Shown in pieces: positions 1 to 10,700 of a stretch of DNA of 64,000 nt. The stretch is from contig NC_086247.1 in assembly GCF_021018805.1 (NCBI RefSeq), positions 143,050,878 to 143,114,877 on the forward strand, in the 5' to 3' direction. The position numbers and the translations under genes were made by a program. Position 1 is the first letter of the stretch, and each line of letters opens with the position of its first letter. The notes beneath the pieces were generated by a model, which was not told the DNA's origin, ran no database searches, and saw nothing but the letters and a program-made list of their open reading frames with translations. This stretch comes from Prinia subflava (lineage: Eukaryota > Chordata > Aves > Passeriformes > Cisticolidae).

Positions 1-1217
1 CATAAATAAAATGAAATACATTAATTGATTCCCCCCATTTTTCTTTATGCTGTCTTCCACAGTAACTTCTCAACATTTTTCTTTTTTGCTAAAATCTAAG
101 TGGTAAAAATAGGCACAAAAAATTTCCAGACATCTCAGATTTTAATGGAGCTACAGATAATAAGGAAAATGCATTTTTGTGACAGTGATCAAAATTATGA
201 TTTTTTTTAATTAGAAATATTAAAATGTATTGGAAAATCCTAAAAGGAAAGAAGTATGAAAGGAGATTTAGAGCTATTTTCTAAAAGAATATCCTTTCTT
301 CACAGCATTTTCAGTAAGTTGCTAATTATTCTTTGCAGCCTGAAACTCACATATTTTTCAAGCGTTTAAGTGTGAAAGGGTACAGATAAATCAGCAGGTG
401 CCTCTTTGCTTTTCCAATAATATAAATAGCTTTAGAAATCCACCTATGTATCCCAGGGACCTTCTCAATTTTTTGAACATTCAGACCGTATCAGTTTTGA
501 CGTATGTTTGAAGAATGGGCAAAGGTTAGGGCTTGTTCCTATTTCATCTGAGTTAGTTTGGCCATGATGATTCAGAAGGAACTCATTCGTTCCCATGGCA
601 ATACGGTGAATTCTGTAAAACTCTGCTTCTGTCATTGCAAATAAACCTCTTTTTTTGGTGAAAACATGCAGTTGAAAGAAATTATCAGGTAACAGACAAA
701 CCTAAGGTCCTTGAAGATAAATAATTAATTTCAAAGGGATTTACAAGTAATTCATAAACTGAAAATAGGTCAGTAGAAATCTGAGAGGACTCCAGAATGA
801 AAAAGTGCAGAGGAGCTCCAGACAGGAAATCTTAATAAAATAAGAATTTGAAAATTTCTCTTCTGGGACAGATTCTCTCATGTGGCTGCCCTTGGGCATC
901 ATGAAGGATTCTCAAAGCCAAACGCAAATATCTACCAAAGAAACAACAAGTAATATCTTTGCACCTCCATCTCCTCAAGGGTGCAAGACTACTCCCCAAA
1001 TTTCACCTTGGCAGGGCTTTAAAGAAAGGACACATTCCTAAAAGGCTGGCCTGTCAGGGAGCACGAATCTTCTCAAGGAAGGCAGGAATAGGCTTGTTGG
1101 TGGAAGCATTACATAGGAGGGCATTTTTCTCCCTGAAGTTTTTCCTGACAGCATCACAGGGCATTATCCAGATCATTACACTAAGAATTAATGCACTGCA
1201 GATCTAAGTTTTAAAAA

Positions 1218-1239
1218 AATGGTTTTTTAGAAAACCATT
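1218..1239. repeat. Short perfect inverted repeat (9-bp stem, 4-nt loop)
   Basis: AATGGTTTT at 1218-1226 is followed by the loop TTAG and then its exact reverse complement AAAACCATT at 1231-1239. It is AT-rich and too short for a microRNA precursor. No function is inferred. Confidence 0.7.
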
Positions 1240-1399
1240 AGCTATTCCTTACAAAATTCTGTTTTGGCTAAGTTGCCATGACCCTTCAAGATGTTAGAAC
1301 AGTGATGAATGCAGTTCTCTGTTATCTCTTTATTCATACCCCCCAGGAAGGAAAAACAACAAAACAAATCCAAACAAAACAAAGAAAAAAACCCAAACA

Positions 1400-1418
1400 C
1401 CCCCCCCCCCAAAAAAAA
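1400..1418 (+). repeat. Homopolymer block C11-A8
   Basis: Eleven C are followed directly by eight A, inside a longer A/C-rich stretch (about 1360-1420). This is simple sequence, and its length is likely to vary or be miscalled in assemblies. Confidence 0.85.
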
Positions 1419-1957
1419 TTAAACTCCAAATTGCCATAAATCATATCAAAACAAAACAGTCAAGACTTAATTGTGAAAATCAGCAAGTCTACTGGTTAAC
1501 ACTGATACATCACTTTTCATGGGAGTAAAATAAATTTTCACTGTATAAAGTGTGGAATTATTAGCACAGTCTTTCCTATTCTAGAGCAAATAAAAATAAT
1601 TGCATTAAATAAAGTAAAACTTTTGGAATAATTTTTCTTCCATTACAGTCATAGCATGTTAGCAGAAAAGAGGAACGTCCAGAGCCGTGTTTAGGGGAGA
1701 TGTCTTTGGCACCCCCAAGCCTAAACTGGATTAAGTTTATTTCACTGGAAGTTGTTTAAGATGTATGTTAGCCCATTACCTGCTTGTATCTGAGAATGTG
1801 GCTCACTTCACACACAGAATATGCCTTCATCATTTTCTTGATAACTAAATAATGGCATAATCAAAACAGTTACCATCTCTCTCATTAACTCTATGTGAGT
1901 ATTTATGTTTCAGTCACTAATGCTTGATTTCTGTTTACCCTTTCAAGCATATGTAGA

Positions 1958-2157
1958 ACCATAAAATTATAGTCACTGAACCACGGAATGGTTTTGGTTG
2001 GAATGAACCTTGAAGATCATCTCGTTTGAGCTCCCCTGCCATGTACAGGGACACCTTTCACTAGACCAGGTTGTTCCAAGCCCCATCCTACCTGACCTTG
2101 AAGACTGACAGGAATGGGGCACCCACAGTTTCTCTTGGCATCCTCAGAGTCACCATT
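1958..2157 (-). mobile_element. CR1 LINE 3'-end fragment (antisense)
   Basis: Read on the plus strand, the segment follows the familiar antisense CR1 3' end. It runs from a degraded tail into GGAATGGTTTTGGTTGGAA, then AGATCATCTCGTTTGAG, CCTGCCATGTACAGGGACAC, CTAGACCAGGTTGTTCCAAG and finally GGAATGGGGCACCCACAG. The LINE is therefore on the minus strand with its 3' end at the left. Only about 200 bases of 3' sequence remain, which is the usual product of truncated target-primed reverse transcription. No reverse-transcriptase coding sequence is present. The right limit, near 2157, is where similarity fades. Confidence 0.9.
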
Positions 2158-5091
2158 AGATGATCAGGATCTTAGTTTGATAAAACATAGCAAACATAGA
2201 CTAGCACGTGACAGGAAGACAGCCTTCAAATCAAATAGATTATAATCTAGATAATTCCTGCTCTCAGAGTCACATTCTGCTTTTAATTTTAGTGTTGAAA
2301 ATGTGAGAAAAAGTGTGCAGACTCATTCGTTTTATTTTTGGTTTGGGATGTAAGATAAAGGTGAGTTCTTTGCTGTTTAAATAAGAAGAGAGTTAATCTA
2401 GATAACATCTTGAATCTTCAGGTATACTCCATTCAGGTTATGCACATATGTGACTGGGCTAAAATGATCACCAATAAAATGCATAAATTCCTTCTCCACC
2501 TATATAGTCCGTGGATTGATATGATGGGCAGTTTATTTATTACACACCTAAAAAATAATTCAGGGAAAATTTACTTTCTTGATTGTCCTCAACATTTGTC
2601 TTCATGCTTTTGAATCTCTGCATTAAGAGTTTGGGGTTTTTACCTCTGCAAGGATGTTTTATCACTGTAGAGCAAACTGATAACAAACCTCTCTGAGCAT
2701 GCTGTGTCTCAGTTTCTGGATCATCTTTCCTGACCCAGTTCTTCCCTGCTCTCAGAAGCTGGAGCACCTTTGGAAAGCAGTAGAGGAATTTTGCTCTTGT
2801 AGCTCTTCTGCCTCAGCTCATCTTGTAGTGAGTGGTAGTTGCATTCTGTTATTGAATAATTTGGATCTCCTGCCACTACAGACTGTGACTTTTTGTCTGT
2901 GCAGAGCCACTGATTTATTTTACCATCCTTGTTTAGAGGACTGTAGCTTTAGGCAGAGAGAGGTAGAGGCACCTTGTGGCAGGCTTATGTGAACCACCTC
3001 AATGAGCTCAGTCAGCTGTTCAAAAATTGATTTTTTTCATTTTTTTTAACCATTTCAATAAATTGCAGTGTCTTAAGGCAGAACCTTGAGAGCGAAGCTG
3101 CTGCTAGGGAACCCAACACAGACAATCCTCAGAAAGGTCAAGGTAAGCTTTGCTTTACCAAGGTGTGGAGGCATCACAGCTCTGCCAGTACATCCACACA
3201 GTAGTGATGAACTGAGGGTTATGTCACCCTCAAATGAAAAGGCTGTATGTGAACCCTACAACTCAAAGTACAGCCAGAAGGAATTAAGCTCCACAGCAAT
3301 GGCAGAAACAGCCAACTCTTATTTTCAGGTAGGAAACAAATGGCAACAAATTCTATAGGCCATGCATGCAACTGCACTGTTCATTTATCATTAAAAAATC
3401 TATTTTAACACTGTTTGCATCCTACTGTAGCCCTCATAAACCAAGACAACTGGAGAGATTTTTCACACAGACACTGCATAAAGGTGTATAAGGCATACAG
3501 CATCTCCACTGTTCCTTAACTCCACAAATGAGACCAAAAGTCTTAATGACCTGGTCGTTATTTGAACTTAACCATGACATCTGGTGTCGGCCTTCCCTTC
3601 AAAAGCAGCAGAGATTAATCATAAACATCACAACAGTTGCTCAGAGGAAAAAGCCATCTCACATGCAGATTTATGAATCTATCGATGTTTCCTACGTGAT
3701 GTCAGAAACAGTAATCCAATTAACGACCACTCAGGTAGAAGAGTTCTTTGGGATAGTTCCCATGATATTTGAGAGAAATGCTGCTCTTGAAGTGGGAGAC
3801 TTGAATCTGTCAAACATCATTAATACATTTTTATTTTAAGCTTAACAGTGGCCACAATTCTAACCTTGACTCTTGCCAGCACAAGAAACAGAGTGCTCAG
3901 ACATACCACTAACCTGAGTAGCTTCCAGCACCTTGCCATAACACTGCTGTGTGGCACTGAGATAGTGAGAATGGGGAAACCAAGCTGGAAGCTGAACAAA
4001 TCTTAACAACTGCAGGTGGAATAAGCATGTTTTATCACACTGTTCCCAGTTTTATCACTAAAGATACTGCTCTTGTTGCAATGTCCTCTGCCTTTTTAAC
4101 AGTTTGTTGAGTATAGACAATACAGATATTTATATGCTCTGACAAATAGGCCAAGTTAGCATTGCACCATCCAACTGTTACAGGCCAGCTTTATATAGAA
4201 ATAAAATAAATCTTATCAAATAGCAGTATCTGCTTGGGGCAACATGATTTAGTTTGTCAAAGGGAGCTTGGAAATCCATCTGAGAAAAAAGATTTTTCAT
4301 AGTTGTGCCAGTATAACTACCACGCAAAACTGTTTTCCATTAGATTTTCATATTTCGTATAAACGTGTTTTATGCTAATGTAGAATATCCATCTTCCTAC
4401 ACAAAAATATCTGTACAACAAAAAGTGTTTTCCTAATAAATGTAATGATAATTCATTTGAAGGTGATTTGTATTTTTTCATTCCTGGATTAGCTGAAGTT
4501 AAGACTGGATTAGACTTTCAGTTAAGATTTATATTGTTTATTTAAATAAATGGTATGAAGAGAGGGTCAATACAACATACAAGGATTTGCAAAGTTGGTA
4601 TTTACTTTCAGCTCAGTTTAAAGAAACACCTTTTCAACTCCTCCATATTTGTAACGAAAAGTCTACAGTTCCAGGCAACTTCAGACCTAGAGGTTCAGGG
4701 TAATCAGCTGAACACCAAACACATAAATTTAGAAATGTCTATGCCCATGATTTCTGACTCAATATGATAGAGAAGTAATAGCTCAAAGACCTGACATTTT
4801 ATGTCAAGTGAGCTGCAGAAGACCTGAGCCTGACAAATTAAAAGTTGCATCTTTGTCCATCTGGAAGATTGGTAAAACTGGGTTATACAATTTTGCAAAA
4901 AACAAAATATTACAAAAGGAACCCACAACATCAGTAGAGTTCAGCGAGAGCAATGCCTAATGTCACCCAGAGATTCAACAATACTAAAATTTCACAGTGT
5001 AGTGTTTAGTATAACATGAATTAAAGTCCTTCAGTGAAAACATTGTCAGTGAATTTTCCTTAACATCTCTTTCTCCAAGTCACTGATGTGT
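2158..5091. other. Unique DNA, no gene seen
   Basis: No repeat family or exon was recognised. Splice-donor-like strings occur, such as AAGGTAAGC near 3140 and CAGGTAGG near 3328. They lack matching acceptors or a conserved reading frame and are expected by chance. Several frames of 70-103 codons show no domain. Confidence 0.65.
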
Positions 5092-5162
5092 AAAAAAAAA
5101 TGAAAGAAAGAAAGGAAAAGGAAAAAAAAAAAGAGAGAGAGAGAAAGAGAGAGAGAGAGAAG
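5092..5162 (+). repeat. Polypurine (A/GA)n simple repeat
   Basis: Apart from a T at 5101, this whole stretch is A and G. It starts as A runs with AAAG units and becomes an almost pure GA dinucleotide repeat (about 5131-5160). It is a low-complexity polypurine/polypyrimidine tract that could adopt a triplex, and its length is likely polymorphic. Confidence 0.9.
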
Positions 5163-6989
5163 CAGTTTGGATCATTTATTGATTTCTAAGCAGGTATGAA
5201 CCAAAAGTGAAAACCTTCCAAAGTCAGGTTGCTGGTAGGAAAGTAATGATTCATACTGTTTCTATTATAGCTGGGGAAAAGTGAACCTATCTGGATATGA
5301 AACAGAAATAAAACATCAAGACATGTGGGTTCTACCAGTGAACTATTAAATTGAAGTTAAAAAGTTGGCAATACAGCAAGTAAAAATCTGGAATTGTTAG
5401 ATCTGCTGCCTGATTCTGAAACCAAATCATTTTGGCTTAAAGAAAAAAGAAAAAGCAAGAAGGGGAGGAAAAAAAAAACAGGAGGAGTTGAAGAGGAAGA
5501 GACACTTTATCTGAACCACCTTCAAATCCATCTGCATTTATCCAGATGAAGCCGCAAAACCTTTTGAGGTCCATTAATTGTTACCCTGCTGCTCAAGCTC
5601 CCCTGTGTCATCCAGCAGAGATTTTAACCTTAGTAAGTATAGGATAATGAGTGCTTATATGGCACAAAGGAACTACAGTGCACACAAAAAATAATGATTC
5701 TGTCAGTTACGACAAAAGTATTTAGTACCATAAAGTGATTTTTCAAGTGTTGCAGTCAACTGCCTTCAATGTCTGTTGTCTCTGAGGCTGAGTGAATCAC
5801 CTTTTAAATATATATAAAGATCTCCTGTGAAATCACTTTGTCAGTAGCTCAGCTGCACAAGGTAGAGATAACCTATATCAAAAATTCCTGACAGGGACTG
5901 TGCTTCCTTACCAGGTCTTTGAAACCTTCCTACTCAGTGACCTCAGGCTCCAATGAGTCACGGTAAAGAAGTCAAGCTGCTCTATGTAGGTAATGAATGC
6001 ACAGATTCATACTGCTGCTATTACAGCTACGAAAAAAAAAATGAACACTTCTGAAAACGAAAATCTGTGGAGTTTATATTTGGAAAAAGAAATGTAACAA
6101 AATCTCACTGATTTCACAGTGTGCATCTATACTGTCAGATGGGTTCAGCACCTCTTTCACTCTGCAACACCAATCTCCAAATCCTCTGCACTGCATATAT
6201 GTTGCAAACCAAGTTATCTTCTTAGCAAAAGGAGCCAAAAGAGATTCCTGGTCAGGAAGTTGCAATGCCCAAGCAGTGTGGATGTGGTGAGCCTTGCCCA
6301 TTGCATGAGACTCTACACTTGAGTGGGACAGATATGTGTTTGCCTGTCTGGAGAAACAAAGCCACGGTGAGTGTATTCATGCTGGAATGCTGCATTAAGA
6401 AAAAAGGTTCTTTCCACTCTAATCATTCCATTATGACAGATACATGGAATTGCTCTTTCTACCAAGGCTTTACCATAGAGCTTTGTCACAACACACTGTG
6501 GCCAGCAAAAGGAAGGGGTAAAATGAGGTAGCCTTCTATTGGCTTCCTATTTTTTTTTTCTTTTGCAATATAAAACCTTTACAGCTTAGATTGTAGACTA
6601 AATGTAGTCTTAGATGCCAAACAGCACCTGGCACTCATTGCAATGCATATGCTCTTATACAAACTCAGCCTACTACACAATTCATGATATAGTCTTTCAT
6701 TTCAAAAATCACTAAAACCAGTGTATAAGAAACAATGTCTTTCACTCCAGTCTTTTTTATAGGTTTTCATAAGGAAAAAAAGTTGCAGATGCATTTCTTA
6801 AAATTCAGCCAGTCGCCAAATTGCAGGACTGCACAATTGAGAGCTGAATGGGTTCTCTATCTTGCTAAATTAATTTGAGCCCATACTCACCTTACCCAAA
6901 AACACCTACCAAAAGGCCTTAAGTCAGGAGCGCAATCTCCCTAAATTTTCCCTTTAGTTTGTCTAAAAAAACAAGCACTCCAGGGAATG
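5163..6989. other. Unique DNA with a second purine-rich patch
   Basis: A purine-rich stretch lies at about 5440-5501, including a run of ten A and GGAGGAG-type motifs. No transposon, RNA gene or exon was recognised. Frames of 60-90 codons on both strands near 6074-6531 overlap one another and have no recognisable content. Confidence 0.65.
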
Positions 6990-6996
6990 ATTCACT
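6990..6996 (+). repeat. Candidate target-site duplication, left copy (ATTCACT)
   Basis: ATTCACT here is repeated exactly at 7765-7771, immediately after the terminal CA of the LTR. If it is a true target-site duplication, the element runs 6997-7764. The left copy does not abut a TG dinucleotide, so the assignment is uncertain. A 7-base match somewhere in a window of this size could occur by chance. Confidence 0.4.
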
Positions 6997-7052
6997 CTCA
7001 GGGTTGTAGTTTTCCTGAGATTCTCCCTGGGGTTGCTGTTCCCTAGGAGTTT

Positions 7053-7076
7053 CCCCTGGGTTGCTGTTCCCAGGGG
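7053..7076. repeat. Perfect GC-rich inverted repeat next to a duplicated motif
   Basis: CCCCTGGG (7053-7060), an 8-base loop, then CCCAGGGG (7069-7076) form a perfect 8-bp stem. The core GGTTGCTGTTCCC occurs twice, at about 7031-7043 and 7059-7071, so a roughly 28-base unit was duplicated. It lies between the LTR's TGTTACAC end at 7110 and the candidate left target-site copy. It may be LTR sequence or flank. Confidence 0.7.
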
Positions 7077-7169
7077 TAATAAGGTTTTCAGTCTTCTCTT
7101 TGCCCTAAGTGTTACACACCAGAGGTAGAGACGACAAACTGAGTCCGCCGGTGCACATTTCCAAGGCCG

Positions 7170-7175
7170 TTTATT
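7170..7175 (-). terminator. LTR polyadenylation signal AATAAA
   Basis: TTTATT on the plus strand is AATAAA on the element's coding strand. It sits about 60 bases before the TGTTACAC end, a normal distance for an LTR R/U5 boundary. It supports the minus-strand orientation of the LTR. Confidence 0.5.
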
Positions 7176-7545
7176 CCTCATTATCTCAGTCCTTTCTCAG
7201 CTCTGCCAGGCCCTTCCCTGGCAGGGTACCTTATCTTAGTTCTTTCTCAGCTCTGCAAGGTGTCTCCGCAGAGCAGGACACGCGGCAGACTGGGCGGATC
7301 AGAGAGCCCCGCACCTTATGTACGGTATCTTTGACCCAACCACTGTCCGAGACGTATTTTTTATTTACAAAATTTTACCAATACCTATTACCTATACTAA
7401 CATGTCAGTTCTACTCTAAACCAATCTCTAAAACCCAACTCAGCACAAGATGGGGGACGAGAACAAGAACAAGGAAGACAGGGGCCACTCCCCAATTCCT
7501 CCATCTTGTCTCTTCAGCCCCATATGCTAAGAATCCTAATTTCTA

Positions 7546-7553
7546 TATTTATA
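7546..7553 (-). promoter_or_regulatory. TATA-like box inside the LTR
   Basis: The minus strand reads TATAAATA about 210 bases into the LTR from its TGTCGG end, a plausible position for the U3 core promoter. The surroundings are also AT-rich, so a chance match is possible. Confidence 0.3.
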
Positions 7554-7771
7554 TTCTATAATAAACCATCCACTACTTATTTTAAATTCTTAGGATTTGT
7601 GATTCTTCCTGCATGTGAGTGTTCACTCCCATGGACAGGGATCAGAGGCAGTGTCCTCCTGGGACCTGTGTGGGTCTAACTGACCCCCCTGTACAGATCC
7701 CAGACCCCCCTGTCCGGTCTCCAAACCCTCCAGGGTGGCCAGAGGGATGTTCTAGACTCCGACAATTCACT

Positions 7772-10700
7772 CCCTATGATTCCCTATAACTGATCAGTCT
7801 GAGGATCAGCTGTGTGAATTCAGCATCTGCACAGAAGGGACATGGCCCACGAGGCAGCAGCATGGCTCCCTGGAGGGTATTTTGGTATCTTAAGAGTGTT
7901 TCAATTGGCTTATTCTCTTATGAGTAAGGTTGAGGACACACATCCATGATGCTCCCTCATGCTACTTTTGAGCAGATGCCCACATCCAGACCTAGCTGTG
8001 CTGAAAGCCATAGCTATTCTCCCCTGCCTACCTATGCAAATATACAACTCGCTCAGAGTTGTGCAAATTCACCCCAGAAGCACATGAAACAAAACCCATG
8101 TTCCCTGTGTGCAAATTTCGTCTAAGTTCACCATGTGATCTCTCAAGGAGGGAACAAGAAATCTTGAGAGAGATATCTTTTTATAAACACTCCATGGAAC
8201 TTCAGAAATGGTCCCATCTTCTAACAAACATCATGATTGTTTGTATACAGCTAGATAGGTACTTGCACACATGCATAAATTTGTATTATCAGTCACACCT
8301 TGGAAATGCACAAACACAAGGATTTGCAGTTAATTACAGGTCCATCTGGTCTCTGTGGGTTGTTAGCAGGATAGTTAGTTTTATAGTTGCAAACTCAGGA
8401 GCTCAAATTCAAATCCAGCTTGTGGGCTGGGGATGGTACTTCAGTCTATCGTCATTTACTGCTCTCAGCCTGAGGACCATCCTCTATCCCAGGGCAATTT
8501 TGAAGCACAGCTCTCCAGTTTTGGGGTGTGGTTTCCCCTTTTATTTTTCCCCTTTTATTTATTCCTACTTTTTATTTTCCCAGACATGTCCATAAGATTT
8601 CTTCTTTTACATCCGGTTTAATATGAAAACTGTATACAACACACAAGTACACATAGTTTATGTATTACCACATTTTATGACAGAACTTGTACTCAATCAG
8701 ATGAAATAGAGGGAGTGAAAAAGTTTACTTTAAGGTTCTAAATATATATATAGGGTACACATGGCACACATCATTATCAGGAGAATTGACCAAATAGGAT
8801 AAAGTCTGCTTTTGCCATTTGACAAGCTGGAAATTTTTACTTAAAATGGATGAGAATTGTATGAATAACTTAGGTCTTTTCCTAATAAACTAGGCTGTGT
8901 GATCATCTGATTTCAGAAATAGATGCATGTCCCAATATGAAATAGTTGACAATATTTTTGACAAAATTCATTAAAAACCATGGCAAGTGATATCACAAAC
9001 AATTAAGCTGCTTCCTATTCCTCATATTCCCCACTGCAATTGGTCCTCTGTGTGGTTTGGATGACATGGCCTTCAAAACCTGAAAATTGTATCAAACTAA
9101 TTTCTACCAGAGGTCTTACTGGTATTCCAACCATTAAAATAGGCAAGGACACAAACAGGTCAATTTGAGGGAATGCATTCCTTTAAGACTCATAATTTCC
9201 TAGGATTTTTAGGGCTAGCCCATAATTCTCTCCTGCTGTTTTGTAAATTAACAGATCAGAGTGTGACCTGACTGCTTTTTAGTAAAAAGTTACAGTCATT
9301 TCTTCATTGTTCTGTAACCAGCTTCTAAGGTTCTGGACAACAAAGACAAGGGAAGAAATATCTGAACCCATAATTTCCTTGCAAACTGCTTCATGTTTGT
9401 AATTGCACTGACATTGCTCTGCCAGATTATCGTATCTATCTGTCAAATACTGATTTGCATGAACACAACAGTTTAATTTCCAGAAATATAGTCCTGGGAA
9501 AGGGAGAGCAACAGGCAAAGGCTTGTTTGTTAGTGTATTTTCTCCAGTGCAATGCAAGCAGGTCTGCTTGTTTTATTCTGAGACCAGTCATTTCCATTCT
9601 TCTGGCCTTGACTTTTTTTTTTTAATTTGACCAATGTGTTTTGCCAAACAATGAGGTTTAACTTTGCCTTCAATGCTGTCATTCACTTGAGATCAGTATA
9701 AATCAATTCTGTGCTTTCCTTACATTTTGCAATCCTTATACAATGCGTGTATTTTTCCTATTAATCTCTTTGGAATGACTTTTACATATCCTTTTGGAAA
9801 TACTTTTTAAAAAGTCCTACATAATATTTACATGCAATTCAGACTGAAAACATGGCCTTGGAACATCTTGTCCCAGCAATACTGTGTTAGTAGATTTTTC
9901 TGTGTAAAATGTTGTCTTCAGCCATTTCAGTTTAGCTTAGAAAGGTGAACATTGCCTTTCTTGAGAAGGCAGATGGATACTTAAGCTCTTGAACTGACCA
10001 CAGAGTGCTTTAGCCAAATGATAGAGTATGAATTTTAAAAGAAAAAAAAAGTCTGTTTTGTCTTCAATGAGGAAAACATTTACAGTAACCATAAAAGTGA
10101 TTCTTCTGTGTTTGTGAAAGGCACAGGGACTTTTAGCAGTAAAATTAGAGTTCTGTAGTCTATTTTAGATATTCTTGAAGTACAGAAATTAACACTTTTC
10201 TGACCAGAATACAGCCTCATTAATCTTGGATGACAGCAGATATAAGCATAGAAAAATGGTCTAGTGTCTACCATAACTCAAAAAACTTCTGTCCTTTCAG
10301 AGTGAAGAGCATTCCCATTTTGCGTAATTTAACTCTCCAGCTCTGCTTAAGAAATAATATGCTACCTTTACTGACCAATGTGGGTTTTTTTAATTCCAAT
10401 TCTACTTCTTCTACAATCTTCAGAAAAATATATCCATTCAAGTTTCAAATTTAGAAAGACATATTGCTTTTGAAGCTCTGTTCTTTTCTGTTGACAGTTT
10501 TCCTACAACCAGAGGGCATCTTGTAGTCTTCTTTAAAGATTTGGGATTACAATCTGATTGAACCCTGCCTTTTTCTCACCTGCACTGGATTTTCTTTTCT
10601 AAATAGTGAAGAAGAAAGTAAATATATCTTTTTCAATCTTTTCCACATTTTTTGCACTCATATTAATTGCATGTGATTCCACTTCCAAAACTTCAAAGGT

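Larger units (their letters stand above)
1..1957. other. Unique AT-rich DNA, no gene seen
   Basis: No repeat family, RNA gene or plausible exon was recognised here. The only local structures are a short perfect hairpin at 1218-1239 and a C/A homopolymer block at 1400-1418, both listed separately. The one reading frame of note (82 codons at 959-1207) has no recognisable domain and no convincing splice context. It is best treated as intronic or intergenic sequence. Confidence 0.7.
6997..7764 (-). mobile_element. LTR of an endogenous retrovirus-type element (solo or 3' LTR)
   Basis: On the minus strand the segment begins TGTCGGAGTCTAGAAC at 7764. It carries a TATA-like box at 7553-7546 and an AATAAA polyadenylation signal at 7175-7170. 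A TGT...ACA-type end lies at 7110, or the end is further on at 6997 if the ATTCACT duplication is real. It holds far more CpG than its surroundings (for example around 7145, 7280 and 7345), which suggests a fairly young insertion. No gag, pol or env similarity was recognised on either side. No primer-binding site starting TGG follows the left end, so it is probably a solo LTR. The exact family (ERVK, ERVL or ERV1) cannot be fixed from sequence alone. The 150-codon frame at 7109-7561 lies inside the LTR and is not a gene. Confidence 0.7.

Noticed and set aside
7109..7561. 150-codon plus-strand frame
   Set aside because: It lies entirely within the LTR and runs antisense to it. No protein similarity is seen.
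8059..8595. 178-codon open frame, the longest in the window
   Set aside because: No recognisable domain, no splice or promoter context, a second frame overlaps it, and composition is like the surroundings. It lies beside the LTR but shows no retroviral motif.
7772..8600. Internal region of the endogenous retrovirus next to the LTR
   Set aside because: I could find no gag, pol or env motif or clear polypurine tract in either orientation. A solo LTR explains the data better.
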